Part shown: positions 8,134-17,701 of the stretch, piece after piece
Layout of the letters: each line of letters begins with the position of its first letter
Numbering within the stretch: the stretch's first letter is position 1
Program-made: the position numbers and the translations under genes
Source of the DNA: Candidatus Methylacidiphilales bacterium
GTDB taxonomy: Bacteria > Verrucomicrobiota > Verrucomicrobiia > Methylacidiphilales > JANWVL01
Direction of reading: 5' to 3'
DNA: 56,447 nt
Assembly (NCBI GenBank): GCA_025056655.1
Contig: JANWVL010000076.1
Span: 1-56,447 of the forward strand
Notes under the pieces: generated by a model
Seen by the model: only the letters and a program-made list of their open reading frames with translations
The model's database searches: none
Told to the model about the DNA's origin: nothing

Positions 8134-10302
8134 TCAGACAATCCACTGCTGCTCAATATAGTCCCGATGAGGACACTCAAATTCTATAGCTCCACGCTCA
8201 GGATAACGCTCCACAGCAAGACCGTCTTCCCACAGCTCCACATAAAAGCTCCAACGTTCTCCTGGCTGAGCGCCCATATACTGCCAAGGCAGCGCCATCA
8301 CCCAATAATCGCTCCAGCCAATAGATGGTGAGTAATCAGAGAGCGCCTCAAAGTTAACGCCGTCTCGACTGCTCCACAGGGAACCTTTCCATTTTTCTGC
8401 ATGCGGTCGCGCTTCGATGCGAATCATTTCCACTCCTTTCATAAAGGTCACACGCACCCCCAGTGGTTTATGGGAGAAATCCACGCGTAGAAAAAATGCC
8501 TCTGCATCGTAGCCAAAGTAGAGAGCTTGACCCTTACGCTCGCCTTGAAACATTGCCGTCTGTTGTTGTCGGATATCGAAATAGCCAGCTCCAACCCAAT
8601 CAAAATACGACTCATCCCTGCCCGTCAAGGGAGGCTTGATCGGACTGCGCGGTTCGCGATAAGGCAGAGCACTAGAGGGCACACATATCGGAATATCGAG
8701 ATACCCCGGTGGCTCTACTCCCAAAGCTAAATAGACATTTTTAAGATGCGTGCGAAAGAGATCATCAAATAAAACATCGGAGTCTGTCGTAAAATCCGGC
8801 CCATACCACCAAAACCAATCGCTCCCCTCTGCAGCATAGATCGACCACCACGCCAGCTCCACACGTTCCGGTAGGAGATTCCGTGTATGAAGGCTCTCGA
8901 CCAAGAATTCTCGAGTATGCGTTAACCAATCCCACGCTTTGTTTTCCTCTTCGTCGCCAATCCAAATGTCAAAGTCACTTCCAATCCAAGATCCAGAGTG
9001 AAGACGTCTGGCGGTGACTCGAGGAGGATAAGCCGAAAAATAATCGCCCATTTTTTGGAAGCGTAGACTGGGATGCCTAGCGGAGGCTTTATACCAACCG
9101 TCGAGAAAAGCTTCTCCCCCATCGGGAAATGCCTCCCAAGCATTCTCCCCATCTAGAGCTAGGCAGACAACGGTATCTTCTCGATTGCGGACTTGCCCGA
9201 TATGCACACAGTGATGGATCAAGTAATCAATGGCGCGTTGAGGTTCGTTTCGTGCAGCATTGAAGCCGACGAAATCTGACAGAGGCCTCTCTCGGAAAAG
9301 CGCACGGATGGACGCCCCTTCAACGGCAATTTCCCACCCTTGAAACAACTCTAGATGATCGATCGGTTTCCCCCCCTGGCTCCATTCAGGATCCATTTCC
9401 AAGCTCTTGAAAAGGTTCCCCTCATCTGAGCAGAAATATTCAATGCCCGCCTCCCTCATTAGCGGAATAATCTCCGGACAGATAGATCCTTCCGATGGCC
9501 ACATCCCCTTCGCGCGATGCCCGAAGACTTTTTGGTGCAACTCCTGAGCCAAGTGAAGTTGCGTCCGCACATCCTCTGGCGCGCTGAAACCTCGAGGAAG
9601 TTTGGCTTGTGGCATACAACGCCTCGCAATATTCGTATCATAAACCAGCGGCATGATCGGATGAAAATAGGGCGTTGTCGTCAACTCAATTTGACCTCGC
9701 TCCGACGCTTCTCGATAGAGATTCAGGATCATCCCGAGAATTTTGCGGTGCACTGCCAAGACCACCTTTTTATCATCCTCAGTAAAGTCTCTTCCTTTTT
9801 GCTTCAATTCAGTAAGCTCCGGGAATCGTTTGCAGGCGGAAAATCCACACCAGGCGAGGTTATACCACACTTGCAAGTCGCGGTAGTCCTGCTCTGTAAA
9901 ATGCGCAAGAGCATCTTTAAGAGCCCGATCAGTCAGCAAAGCGCCTCGGGCCTGGAGCAGTTCCCAGTAACGTGGAAAAGGTTTTATCAAGTGATCCCAA
10001 TTGGCTTTGAAGAAGTTTTGCAAAATGGAGCGACGGTAAGACTCCGGTAGATCACCAGCGTCTCGCTCACTCCATTCTAGCCATTCATCTGTAACCTCCC
10101 CGTTTACGAGCTCTAAAATCTGCCGGACAAGGACTGGGGTGAAATTCACATTGACATGGATCTCCGGAGTCCGACTCAGCACGTCAATCATATCAAGATA
10201 GCCTTTTACAGCGTGGAGTCGCACCCATGGCATTTTGGCTCGTTTAGTCAAAGGGTCCACGTAGTAGGGCTGATGCATGTGCCAAAGCAAAACGACATTC
10301 AT
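8134..10302 (-). CDS. GH57 alpha-amylase / amylopullulanase-type glycoside hydrolase
   Basis: 722 aa retaining alpha-glucan hydrolase; its GH57 motifs are complete. HMHQPYY is near the N-terminus (8-14), the nucleophile is Glu271 in GMWPSEGSI, and the acid/base is Asp384 in LALDGENAWE. The C-terminal 220 residues form a beta-rich domain without recognised motifs. No signal peptide is seen, so it is probably cytosolic and acts on storage glucan. The start follows GGGAGGT, 12 nt upstream. It is the first gene of a two-gene unit with the glucanotransferase-like protein, which suggests that the two products work on the same polymer. Substrate and branching specificity cannot be read from sequence. 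Confidence 0.85.
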   Translation of the reverse strand: MNVVLLWHMHQPYYVDPLTKRAKMPWVRLHAVKGYLDMIDVLSRTPEIHVNVNFTPVLVRQILELVNGEVTDEWLEWSERDAGDLPESYRRSILQNFFKANWDHLIKPFPRYWELLQARGALLTDRALKDALAHFTEQDYRDLQVWYNLAWCGFSACKRFPELTELKQKGRDFTEDDKKVVLAVHRKILGMILNLYREASERGQIELTTTPYFHPIMPLVYDTNIARRCMPQAKLPRGFSAPEDVRTQLHLAQELHQKVFGHRAKGMWPSEGSICPEIIPLMREAGIEYFCSDEGNLFKSLEMDPEWSQGGKPIDHLELFQGWEIAVEGASIRALFRERPLSDFVGFNAARNEPQRAIDYLIHHCVHIGQVRNREDTVVCLALDGENAWEAFPDGGEAFLDGWYKASARHPSLRFQKMGDYFSAYPPRVTARRLHSGSWIGSDFDIWIGDEEENKAWDWLTHTREFLVESLHTRNLLPERVELAWWSIYAAEGSDWFWWYGPDFTTDSDVLFDDLFRTHLKNVYLALGVEPPGYLDIPICVPSSALPYREPRSPIKPPLTGRDESYFDWVGAGYFDIRQQQTAMFQGERKGQALYFGYDAEAFFLRVDFSHKPLGVRVTFMKGVEMIRIEARPHAEKWKGSLWSSRDGVNFEALSDYSPSIGWSDYWVMALPWQYMGAQPGERWSFYVELWEDGLAVERYPERGAIEFECPHRDYIEQQWIV

Positions 10303-10508
10303 AATCCGAGGCTACCTCCCTCTAGCAGCGTTTCACGTTATCACAAATCCCAAAAAAAGGACGGTTGAGTCCAGCGGAGTGGCCTCTTAAGCGTGCGAAC
10401 TTAGGTTTTTTAAGTTTCTAAGGTTAAAAAGTTAATTCGAAGTCAAAAAAAGAAGAGCAAAAAAGGCAAATAGAGGAAGAATTTTGCCTGTAAAATTTTT
10501 GTAATTAT

Positions 10509-10558
10509 TTGCTTTACAACGATTTGTGATTATATAAAATTTGCTCGAGGATGGAGGT
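10509..10558 (+). promoter_or_regulatory. promoter and Shine-Dalgarno of the Ig-like domain gene
   Basis: The 260-bp gap between divergent genes is AT-rich. TTGCTT (10509-10514), a 16-bp spacer and TATATA (10531-10536) make a plausible sigma-70 promoter. GGAGGT (10553-10558) sits 7 nt before ATG 10566 and decides that start over the in-frame ATG at 10551. Nothing else is recognised in the gap. Confidence 0.5.
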
Positions 10559-10565
10559 AAAACTG

Positions 10566-11702
10566 ATGCGTATATTTTATCTCTGTTTGTTACTATGGTC
10601 GGCTTGTTATTCGGATAGTAAGGCGATCAGTCAGCCCAGTGCAGAGAAAAATCGGAGTGGTCACCCACCTGTCATCTTTGGCATAGCAGGCAATACCGTT
10701 AGGACACAGAGTTACGGAGTAAGCTGCCGTCCTGTAGTCTGGGGAGTGGTGACACATTTTATATTAGAAGGGGAGCTTGTAGGGGATTTAAAATTTGATC
10801 GAGATACTGGACGACTGAGCTCTGGAGGCGGTGTAAATTTAACATATTTTCAGAATGCCTATGCCACGGCGTCGCGACGTGAATTGTCATATCGTATCCG
10901 CGCGGTGAACGAATATGGTGAGAGTGCCCCGTATCCCTTTAAGATTACGATCGAAAATCGTTATGGCGGAGAGGTTCCCCCGCGAGTGGTTCAGCTAGCC
11001 GGAGAGATGCCCGCTAGGATACAAGCAAAGGTCGGTGAAAAGTTTTTAGGGCACTGGAAAGCGATCAAACGTGTGATCGCAGGAAATCTGCCGCCAGGAA
11101 TAGAAATCGACCAAGTGGGGAATCTTATCGGCGAACCCAAAGAAAAGGGGCGCTGGGAAGCCTTCCTCTTAATTGGCGCCGAGGGCGATGCCTTTAATGT
11201 AGGATCCACGAAACCCCATCCATACGGAGAACAAGTCGTGAGCGTGACTTTTGAAATCGAAGGTGACGAAAAATCAATCCATGTTGAGACAAAAACTCAA
11301 GATACTGCACCCAGCTCGCCAAAGGTAGAGTCACCCAAACAAGGATCGGTTAATATACCCATGCCTAAGCCTTCGAAGCCCATTTCTTCTGGTTCAGCGT
11401 GGGACTCTCTCTCGCGGCAGGATGACCTAGCTATTATCCCTAGGATTGTAGGGACAAAATATCTAAGAACAAAGGTCGGCGAAAAGTTTAACCATCAGCT
11501 ACAAATCTGGCCGCCGGAACGCAGCAAAGAGGTGACTTTTGAAATAATCAGCGGAGAGATGCCGCCCGGGATAGAACTCGATAAAATAAATGGGGAATTA
11601 AAGGGATCACCACAGAAGGCAGGCTCGTATGTGTTTACCATTGTAGCAAAGCGGGGGAATGAACAAGGAATGGCTTTTTCGATGACGCTGAAGGTAGACT
11701 AG
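10566..11702 (+). CDS. secreted protein with putative Ig-like (He_PIG) domains
   Basis: 378 aa with an N-terminal hydrophobic signal ending WSACYS, perhaps a weak lipobox. Two copies of a He_PIG-like motif are visible: LPPGIEIDQVGNLIGEP (middle) and MPPGIELDKINGELKGSP (C-terminus). These follow the family pattern LPPGL..D...G.I.G.P of putative Ig folds found in bacterial surface proteins. A Ser/Pro-rich linker separates them. No catalytic domain is seen; an adhesive or scaffold role is inferred. It is followed after 49 bp by the MgtE-like gene. Codon use is more AT-rich than in the C-biased genes on the left. Confidence 0.65.
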   Translation: MRIFYLCLLLWSACYSDSKAISQPSAEKNRSGHPPVIFGIAGNTVRTQSYGVSCRPVVWGVVTHFILEGELVGDLKFDRDTGRLSSGGGVNLTYFQNAYATASRRELSYRIRAVNEYGESAPYPFKITIENRYGGEVPPRVVQLAGEMPARIQAKVGEKFLGHWKAIKRVIAGNLPPGIEIDQVGNLIGEPKEKGRWEAFLLIGAEGDAFNVGSTKPHPYGEQVVSVTFEIEGDEKSIHVETKTQDTAPSSPKVESPKQGSVNIPMPKPSKPISSGSAWDSLSRQDDLAIIPRIVGTKYLRTKVGEKFNHQLQIWPPERSKEVTFEIISGEMPPGIELDKINGELKGSPQKAGSYVFTIVAKRGNEQGMAFSMTLKVD

Positions 11703-11751
11703 TCTCGAATTCAGCCCTTGTCAGGAGCCGAGCACGTAGATAACTGCAGCT

Positions 11752-12753
11752 ATGCTGACGAGAGAAGAGCAGTGTGCCTGGCGACAGAGCATTCTGCACT
11801 ATGTGAGAAAGGATTGGTTGGCTTTTGATGAAGGCGCTACGGTGCAAGAGGTGCTGGATACGCTGAGAAATAAAGCCGAAAAAGGGGACGACGTCTTATA
11901 TTTTTACATCATCAATAGCGAACGAAAACTTTTGGGGGTCGTGCCCGTGCGGAGGCTTTTAACGGCGAACGCCGAGACAAAATTAGGCACACTGATGATC
12001 ACGCGGTTGGTGACGTTATCGTCTCAAGCCAGTCTTATTGAGGCTTGCGAGGCATTTGTCCGATATCGCTTTCTTTCTTTGCCAGTCGTAGATGTAGATG
12101 GGCGCCTCATTGGGGTAGTGGATGCGATGCGAGTAAATGATGAGATTGTGGATTTAACAGAGCGTCAAGCATCGGACGAGATGTTTGAACGGATCGGGAT
12201 GCGCCTCGAAGCCATCAAAGACGCTTCGCCTTGGAACGCCTTTCGTTATCGCTTTCCGTGGCTGACGGCGACGTTGATCTCAGGCTTGGGATGCGCCGTC
12301 TTGGCCAGTCTATATGAATTAACGTTGGCACAGAGCTTGGTCTTGACGTTTTTTTTGACGTTGGTGCTTGGAGTCGGAGAGAGCGTGAGCATGCAGTCGA
12401 TGACGGTGACAATTCAGCAACTTCGAGTCCAGCGACCAACTTGGCAGTGGGTGAAATTTTGGTTTCCACGCGAGCTCGTAACGGCGTTTTTGATCGGAAT
12501 AGCCGCCGGTGGAGCGATTGGGCTGATCGCTGGCTTGTGGCGGCAGAGTCAAACTGAAGCCTGGGTAATTGGCGGCAGCCTATGCGCTGCGGTGATCAAC
12601 GCTGCCCTAATTGGTAGATTGGTGCCGACTGTGTTGCACGGATTAAGGTTAGACCCGAAAGTCTCTTCAGGCCCATTGACACTTGGCTTGACGGATATTA
12701 TGACGTTACTGGTTTACTTTAATGTAGCAAAATGGATATTGGGGGTGAATTAA
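11752..12753 (+). CDS. MgtE-like Mg2+ transporter lacking the MgtE_N domain
   Basis: 333 aa against about 450 for typical MgtE. A pair of CBS motifs lies at residues 15-145, followed by a five-helix MgtE membrane domain. The signature GxSxxxQS region appears as GESVSMQSMTVT, and the C-terminal helix pair has VPTVLHGL and SGPLTLGLTDIM with the conserved Asp of the pore. The N-terminal superhelical Mg2+-sensing domain is absent, so the gate would depend on the CBS pair alone. No M-box riboswitch is seen upstream. The stop overlaps the convergent pabC stop. Transport of Mg2+ is inferred from the family; Co2+ or another divalent ion is possible. Confidence 0.8.
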   Translation: MLTREEQCAWRQSILHYVRKDWLAFDEGATVQEVLDTLRNKAEKGDDVLYFYIINSERKLLGVVPVRRLLTANAETKLGTLMITRLVTLSSQASLIEACEAFVRYRFLSLPVVDVDGRLIGVVDAMRVNDEIVDLTERQASDEMFERIGMRLEAIKDASPWNAFRYRFPWLTATLISGLGCAVLASLYELTLAQSLVLTFFLTLVLGVGESVSMQSMTVTIQQLRVQRPTWQWVKFWFPRELVTAFLIGIAAGGAIGLIAGLWRQSQTEAWVIGGSLCAAVINAALIGRLVPTVLHGLRLDPKVSSGPLTLGLTDIMTLLVYFNVAKWILGVN

Positions 12754-13523
12754 GACGAGGGAGAGAAACTGGTTAGCTGTTGAATTTGCCTATTAATTTC
12801 AGCCTTATAGGCCTCGATAAGCGGATCAAAAAGCTTCGAAGAGAGAGGCGTCCAATGGAGAAAAGCGCTGATAGGCTGGATACCGAGGCGGGAGTTTGTG
12901 ATGGCAATTGCCTTCGATTGAAGCAATTCTTCAGGAGTGATCAAAGATTCTTGGACAGGTAGCTGTGAGAGGATCCATTGCCGTACGGCACCATTCCTGC
13001 ATCCAGCGGAGAGAGGCGGAGTGTGAAGGCAACTGTTATCCAGCCAAAAGAGGTTACTGCTCGAGCCGCAGACGACATGCCCATCTTCATTAAGAAGAAG
13101 CGCCTCATCGCTAGATGTAGACAGACGGGCCTGGGTATGAGTGAGATAACTGAGTGTTTTGTAGCGCGCATCCCAGTTGTGTTTTCCGAGACGTTGGAGA
13201 GCAAGCCCTAGCGAAAAGGAAGTTTGAGTTTGATGCGGCGTTTCTTCGTTGAAAGTGTGATAAAGTCGACCTTCTGCATCTAAAATAAGTCGAAGACGAC
13301 CTGTGCAGGCTTGCAAAAAAAGAGGCGGTGGAACCTCTACGGGCAGATTGTGAGGGATTTGGAGAGCATTCGCAGCCTCAAGGAAATTCTTCCAGTGAAT
13401 CTGCCAAAAAATTGGGACTCCTTGATGAATCCAGATGGTCTCAAAGACTCCGCGCCAGGGCTCAAAATGTGAAAAAGAAAAAACGCTGGAGCGTTCAATA
13501 CCTGGAAATTGAATAGGAAGCAT
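12750..13523 (-). CDS. pabC: aminodeoxychorismate lyase (class IV PLP aminotransferase fold)
   Basis: Splits 4-amino-4-deoxychorismate into p-aminobenzoate and pyruvate for folate. The PLP Lys is in ARYKTLSYL; DEALLLNEDG, GSSSNLFW, TPPLSAGCRNGAVR and ITNSRLGI follow the fold-type IV pattern. The open frame extends up to 13721, but its first 66 codons lie inside pabB and are unlike the family. ATG 13523 gives 257 aa, places the conserved GVFETI near the N-terminus, and overlaps the pabB end by 29 bp (translational coupling). D-amino-acid or branched-chain aminotransferase would be the alternatives, but the pabB neighbour favours PabC. Confidence 0.82.
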   Translation of the reverse strand: MLPIQFPGIERSSVFSFSHFEPWRGVFETIWIHQGVPIFWQIHWKNFLEAANALQIPHNLPVEVPPPLFLQACTGRLRLILDAEGRLYHTFNEETPHQTQTSFSLGLALQRLGKHNWDARYKTLSYLTHTQARLSTSSDEALLLNEDGHVVCGSSSNLFWLDNSCLHTPPLSAGCRNGAVRQWILSQLPVQESLITPEELLQSKAIAITNSRLGIQPISAFLHWTPLSSKLFDPLIEAYKAEINRQIQQLTSFSPSS

Positions 13524-14664
13524 ACTTTTTGTGATACGTTTCAATAGCTGCGAGAATGCCTGCGGCTTTGTGCATGGTCTCATCAAATTCTGCTTGAGGA
13601 TTGGAATCTGCCGTGATGCCGCTTCCGACGCCAAATGAGAGTTGGCCATCTTTTTGAATGAGTGTGCGTATCGCCATACTCCATGCAGCATCGCCGTTGA
13701 AAGCAAAGTAACCAATGCCACCTGTGTAGTGTTTTCGCGGGATGGGCTCGAGTTCTTGTATGATTTCTATGGCTCGCTTTTTGGGCGCTCCACTGATCGA
13801 ACCACCGGGGTGAATCGCTTGGAGAATATCTACCGGCGATAGATCATCCATGAGTTCGCCCTCAATTGTGGACACCAGATGATGGACGTGTGAGTAGCTT
13901 TTAAGGGAGATTAATTCTGGAGTAATAACAGAGCCTGTTTTACAGATTTTACCGAGATCATTTCGCATGAGGTCGGTGATCATGATGAGCTCGGCGATTT
14001 CTTTGGATGAAGTGAGGAGTTCATAGGCGTGCTGTTGATCGCGGACGGGATCTGCGAGATCTCGTGGACGTGTGCCTTTGATAGGCTGAGTGGTGATTAG
14101 GTTGCCGTTAATTTTGAAATAAAGCTCGGGTGAAGCTGAAAGGATGATCTCATCCTCGAAGTCCAAAAAAGCTGCTCCTGGTGCTGGGCTAATTTTCATT
14201 AATTCTTCAAAGAGCAAGTAAGGAAAGGCCACAGCAGATGTGGAAAATATGTGAGCTAAGTTCACCTGGTATATATCTCCACTGGCTATGTAGTCTTTAG
14301 CTTTTTCTACAAGGCAAGTATAGATGTAAGGATTAAGATTCGACCTTGGAGCATAGTAGGAACTTTCGGATGATCGAGCTATGTGTTTACGTGAGCGCCA
14401 TAGCGGGCTTTCTGGCCATTCCTCATGAACTTGAAATTTTTTAAAAAACTCAAACCGATAATTTCCCTCAAAAGTAACATATCCAACTGCACCCCCTTGT
14501 GGATGCGGAGAATCAGGATGTGCAGAATTCCGAACGAGGCTAAATGCTTCCTTCAACTCGTGTTTATCTGTTGAAAGATGCCCCTTTATGGAAAGAAAGG
14601 AGTCCTCTGCCTGGTAAATCACTCCAGGGTAATTCCACGAATTTATCGAGATAAAGCATGACAT
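13495..14664 (-). CDS. pabB: aminodeoxychorismate synthase component I
   Basis: Aminates chorismate to aminodeoxychorismate. It is 389 aa, of the chorismate-binding fold. The PIKGT motif, with the Lys that separates PabB from TrpE, is present, as are GDIYQVNLA, DLMRNDLG, GGSISGAPKKRA, GGIGYFAF and VGSGITADSNPQAEFDE. It is shorter than E. coli PabB because the N-terminal domain is reduced. AGGTGAG lies 6 nt before the ATG, one of the clear SD sites in the window. The amidotransferase subunit pabA is not nearby; it may be shared with anthranilate synthase elsewhere. Confidence 0.9.
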   Translation of the reverse strand: MSCFISINSWNYPGVIYQAEDSFLSIKGHLSTDKHELKEAFSLVRNSAHPDSPHPQGGAVGYVTFEGNYRFEFFKKFQVHEEWPESPLWRSRKHIARSSESSYYAPRSNLNPYIYTCLVEKAKDYIASGDIYQVNLAHIFSTSAVAFPYLLFEELMKISPAPGAAFLDFEDEIILSASPELYFKINGNLITTQPIKGTRPRDLADPVRDQQHAYELLTSSKEIAELIMITDLMRNDLGKICKTGSVITPELISLKSYSHVHHLVSTIEGELMDDLSPVDILQAIHPGGSISGAPKKRAIEIIQELEPIPRKHYTGGIGYFAFNGDAAWSMAIRTLIQKDGQLSFGVGSGITADSNPQAEFDETMHKAAGILAAIETYHKKYASYSISRY

Positions 14665-14770
14665 AGTTAACTCACCTTACATAGTCACAACCCTTCCATA
14701 CGTAGCCGTCTTCTTTTTGGCTAAAAAGGGGGATCTTGACTTCACCTGAGACGTCTTCATTCTTTGTATA

Positions 14771-15745
14771 ATGTCACCATTATCATTATTTTATCGCTTC
14801 AGCTTAGCTGTCACGTGCGTATTTTGGGTAGGAGTGGTATCTGTTTCTATTGCACAGGAACAAAAAGCCAACCTGGGCACAAATCACGATCCTTCTTCAA
14901 ATCAGACATCGGAGCCATCACAGAAAAAACTAACCGAGGATTCTCAACCGATGCCAGGATCGGAGCTTTTACCAAAAGCATTACAACTCTTTCTTGCTAA
15001 AAAATTCAATGAGTCTCTTGAGGTCGTTGATCAAATCCTAAAAATCAATCCTAACCATCATCATGCCTACAATCTCAAAGGCGCAAATTATACAAAAATG
15101 AAAAACTGGAGCGCCGCTGAGAGCGCGTTTCGACAAGCTTTATCTGTCGCTCCAAATGCATTCGAGCCTAAATTCAACCTAGCTGAGTTACTTTTTTTAC
15201 AAGGGCAATACGCTCAAGCTCGTCAAGCCTTTACCTCGATTTTGCATTTGGCAAATCTCGACATTTATAAACACCTCACCGAATTCAAAATTTTTTTAAC
15301 ATATCTCTTAGAAGATCAACTCCCACCAGCACTTGAAATCGCAAAAAAATATGATGGCTTTGAAACTACACCAATTTATTACTTTGTTCAAGGGGCACTA
15401 GCTTACAAAGAAGGGAATCGTGCCAAAGCTATGGAAAACTTCGACGCTGCAGCAAGGATCTTTCCAGCTTATTTGAATCACAACTTTGCTGACACTCTAA
15501 TCGAGCTAGGATGGATACAGGTTAATTCAAAAGGAATGCTTGATGACCCAGACGCCCCTAAGCAAAGCCCATCCATAACCAACTCAAAACCAAAAGATTT
15601 TCGACCAGTAAGTATCACGCCAGCTCGTACGCCCGTCGGCAATCTCTCAGTAGATACAAATTCAAACGGAGATCAGAAAAATGGGGATGCCGAGATCAAA
15701 AATCCCTTTAACGATAGGCGAAACATGTATCGAGAAACTCAGTAA
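14771..15745 (+). CDS. secreted tetratricopeptide-repeat protein
   Basis: 324 aa. A signal peptide (FSLAVTCVFWVGVVSVSIAQ) is followed by a Gln/Ser/Pro-rich stretch, about four TPR units (residues roughly 65-245, e.g. NPNHHHAYNLKGANYTKM and APNAFEPKFNLAELLFLQG) and a polar tail ending FNDRRNMYRETQ. TPRs act as protein-binding scaffolds; the partner is unknown. A TATAAT overlaps the start codon (14767-14772), and the 106-bp gap to divergent pabB shows no well-spaced promoter. Convergent with khpA. Confidence 0.65.
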   Translation: MSPLSLFYRFSLAVTCVFWVGVVSVSIAQEQKANLGTNHDPSSNQTSEPSQKKLTEDSQPMPGSELLPKALQLFLAKKFNESLEVVDQILKINPNHHHAYNLKGANYTKMKNWSAAESAFRQALSVAPNAFEPKFNLAELLFLQGQYAQARQAFTSILHLANLDIYKHLTEFKIFLTYLLEDQLPPALEIAKKYDGFETTPIYYFVQGALAYKEGNRAKAMENFDAAARIFPAYLNHNFADTLIELGWIQVNSKGMLDDPDAPKQSPSITNSKPKDFRPVSITPARTPVGNLSVDTNSNGDQKNGDAEIKNPFNDRRNMYRETQ

Positions 15746-15760
15746 GTTAGGCTTTACCAA

Positions 15761-16033
15761 TTAGCCAGCCTGTGTTGACTCTGGCTTTTCATTTGCTGCC
15801 ACATCGATCACCGCACGTATATTAGTCTTGGAGCTGACGGTATTGGCGAGCGACCTTATCGCGTTGATAGTTTTGCCGTGTTTGCCGACTACTCGACCTA
15901 CATCCTCAGCATTCACTGAAATTAGGTAATTTATCGTATTTCCATTATCGATCTGCAGAACATCAACTTCATCGGGGAAACGAACTAACCGCCTCACCAC
16001 ATATTCGATAAAATATCTTATATCACCAACCAT
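15761..16033 (-). CDS. khpA: KH-domain RNA-binding protein KhpA
   Basis: 90 aa, a single KH domain with the RNA-binding GxxG loop in VGRVVGKHGKTINAIR. KhpA proteins (YlqC family) pair with KhpB/Jag and influence cell elongation and translation in other bacteria. The position right behind rpsP (15-bp gap) is the usual one; rimM and trmD, which often follow, are absent here. Confidence 0.92.
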   Translation of the reverse strand: MVGDIRYFIEYVVRRLVRFPDEVDVLQIDNGNTINYLISVNAEDVGRVVGKHGKTINAIRSLANTVSSKTNIRAVIDVAANEKPESTQAG

Positions 16034-16048
16034 TTATTTAAGCGTAGG

Positions 16049-16300
16049 CTATGTTTTACTGGCTTTTCTTGCTTTGCGTATAAAACTCTGCACGGTTTCC
16101 GTTGGCTTAGCCCCCTGTTTGATCCAATAATCGATACGGTCAAGCTTGAGATCAAAATTTTGATGTTTCTTTAGCGGATCATACGTGCCGACCTGCTCAA
16201 GAAACTTACCGTCACGAGGACTCCGAGCATCAGCCACGACGACTCGGTAATAGGGGCGGTTTTTTGTTCCTTCACGACGAAGACGAATTCGCACTGCCAT
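16049..16300 (-). CDS. rpsP: 30S ribosomal protein S16
   Basis: 83 aa, normal length. It begins [27 protein letters not shown] and has the GTYDPL motif. A structural component of the small subunit body. Between ffh (24 bp upstream) and khpA (15 bp downstream), the conserved bacterial arrangement. Confidence 0.97.
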   Translation of the reverse strand: MAVRIRLRREGTKNRPYYRVVVADARSPRDGKFLEQVGTYDPLKKHQNFDLKLDRIDYWIKQGAKPTETVQSFIRKARKASKT

Positions 16301-16324
16301 AATTTTACAAGGTGAATTAACTTT

Positions 16325-17647
16325 TTAACGCCTACCTATCCAATCACGCAAGACTTTTTCAGGTGAGCTGCCTTTGGAAAGTTTAGCCATGAAATGTCGC
16401 ATCTCTTCAAAACGGCGTATAAGTTCATTTACCTCCATCACAGTTCTTCCGCTTCCACGAGCAATTCGCTGACGTCGCCGAGCATTTAAAATTTCCGGCT
16501 TACGACGCTCCTCAGGAGTCATGGAGAGAACGATGGCCTCGATCTGTTTAACTTTTCGGTCATCTACTTGAGAAAGCACATCAGATGGAATACCAGGAAG
16601 CATCGCAATTATTTGCTGCAACGGACCAAGCCGTCTCAGCATGCGCATCTGGCCAAGGAAATCTTCCAAATCAAATTTTCCTTTCTTTAATTTGGCCTCC
16701 AGCTTCTCAATGTTCTCCGCATCAAAAGCCTCTTGAGCCTTCTCGACGAGTCCAACAATATCCCCCATGCCAAGAACTCTTGAAACCAGCCGCTCAGGTG
16801 CAAACACTTCTATCCCCTCTATTTTTTCCCCTACCCCCAGAAACTTAATAGGGACGTTTGTGACCTTATGCATCGAAAGAGCAGCCCCCCCGCGCGCGTC
16901 ACCGTCGAATTTCGTTAAAACTATCCCTGTAAGCGGAACCCGCGCCTTAAAAGCCTCTGCGACCTTCACCGACGTCTGCCCCGTGCTGGCATCAGCTACA
17001 AGCAGACATTCCTGTGGAGCTAATTGACGCGCAACCCCCTCAAGTTCCGCTAGCAAACTCTCATCCACCTCAAGACGTCCAGCACTATCGAAGATCATCA
17101 CATCCGCCTTCTGTTTTTCTTGCTCTGCCAGCGCCTGACTGACGACCGACTCGATAAGGGTATCTTCAGAAAACCGCACGATAGAGGCACCAGCTTGTGA
17201 CGCAAGCTGCTCCAATTGATTCACAGCTGCAGGTCTCCGTAAATCTCCTGCAACTAACAACACCTTAGCACCTTGCTTCACATACCACCGAGCCAATTTC
17301 CCAGCAGTCGTTGTTTTTCCACACCCGTTTAGACCACATAACAAAATCCTCAGTGGACGCTCAGCACTCATCCGCCTCTCTCCTTGACTCAGCATCTCGA
17401 TCAACGCGTCGTGAAATATCTTTACAAACGCCTGCCCCGGCTGGATGCTCTGTAATACCTCCCTCCCCAGGGCACGTCTCTTTACCTCATCACAAAGTGC
17501 TTTGGCCACTTGATAATTCACATCGGCACTAAGCAAAGCCAAACGAATCTCACGCACTGTGGCCTCAATATTGCTCTCCGAAATCCTCCCAAGACCCCTT
17601 AAATTCCTAAAGACCCCCTGCAGCTTCTCCGCTAACGCTTGTAACAT
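16325..17647 (-). CDS. ffh: signal recognition particle protein Ffh
   Basis: GTPase that binds signal peptides with 4.5S RNA and delivers ribosomes to FtsY. The 440 aa protein has the N domain, the G domain with GLNGCGKTTTAGKLA (P-loop), DSAGR and TKFDGDARGG, and the Met-rich M domain with RRRQRIARGSGRTVMEVN, which binds RNA. The P-loop carries Cys in place of the usual Ser or Ala. It heads ffh-rpsP-khpA and lies 54 bp downstream of the fumarase subunit on the same strand. Confidence 0.97.
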   Translation of the reverse strand: MLQALAEKLQGVFRNLRGLGRISESNIEATVREIRLALLSADVNYQVAKALCDEVKRRALGREVLQSIQPGQAFVKIFHDALIEMLSQGERRMSAERPLRILLCGLNGCGKTTTAGKLARWYVKQGAKVLLVAGDLRRPAAVNQLEQLASQAGASIVRFSEDTLIESVVSQALAEQEKQKADVMIFDSAGRLEVDESLLAELEGVARQLAPQECLLVADASTGQTSVKVAEAFKARVPLTGIVLTKFDGDARGGAALSMHKVTNVPIKFLGVGEKIEGIEVFAPERLVSRVLGMGDIVGLVEKAQEAFDAENIEKLEAKLKKGKFDLEDFLGQMRMLRRLGPLQQIIAMLPGIPSDVLSQVDDRKVKQIEAIVLSMTPEERRKPEILNARRRQRIARGSGRTVMEVNELIRRFEEMRHFMAKLSKGSSPEKVLRDWIGRR

Positions 17648-17701
17648 AACAACACACTTACCAAAACACAGTCAGATCTTGCAACCAACGCCCATCACTA
17701 C

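Noticed and set aside
10303-10550. Possible tRNA or riboswitch in the AT-rich gap
   Set aside because: No cloverleaf, T-loop GTTC pattern or known aptamer core could be drawn; only promoter-like elements are visible.
13524-13721. N-terminal extension of pabC into pabB
   Set aside because: The extra 66 residues overlap pabB and do not resemble the PabC family; ATG 13523 gives the normal N-terminus.
14736-14772. TTGACT plus TATAAT as promoter for the TPR protein gene
   Set aside because: The spacing is 25 bp and the TATAAT overlaps the start codon, so they cannot form a working pair for that start.
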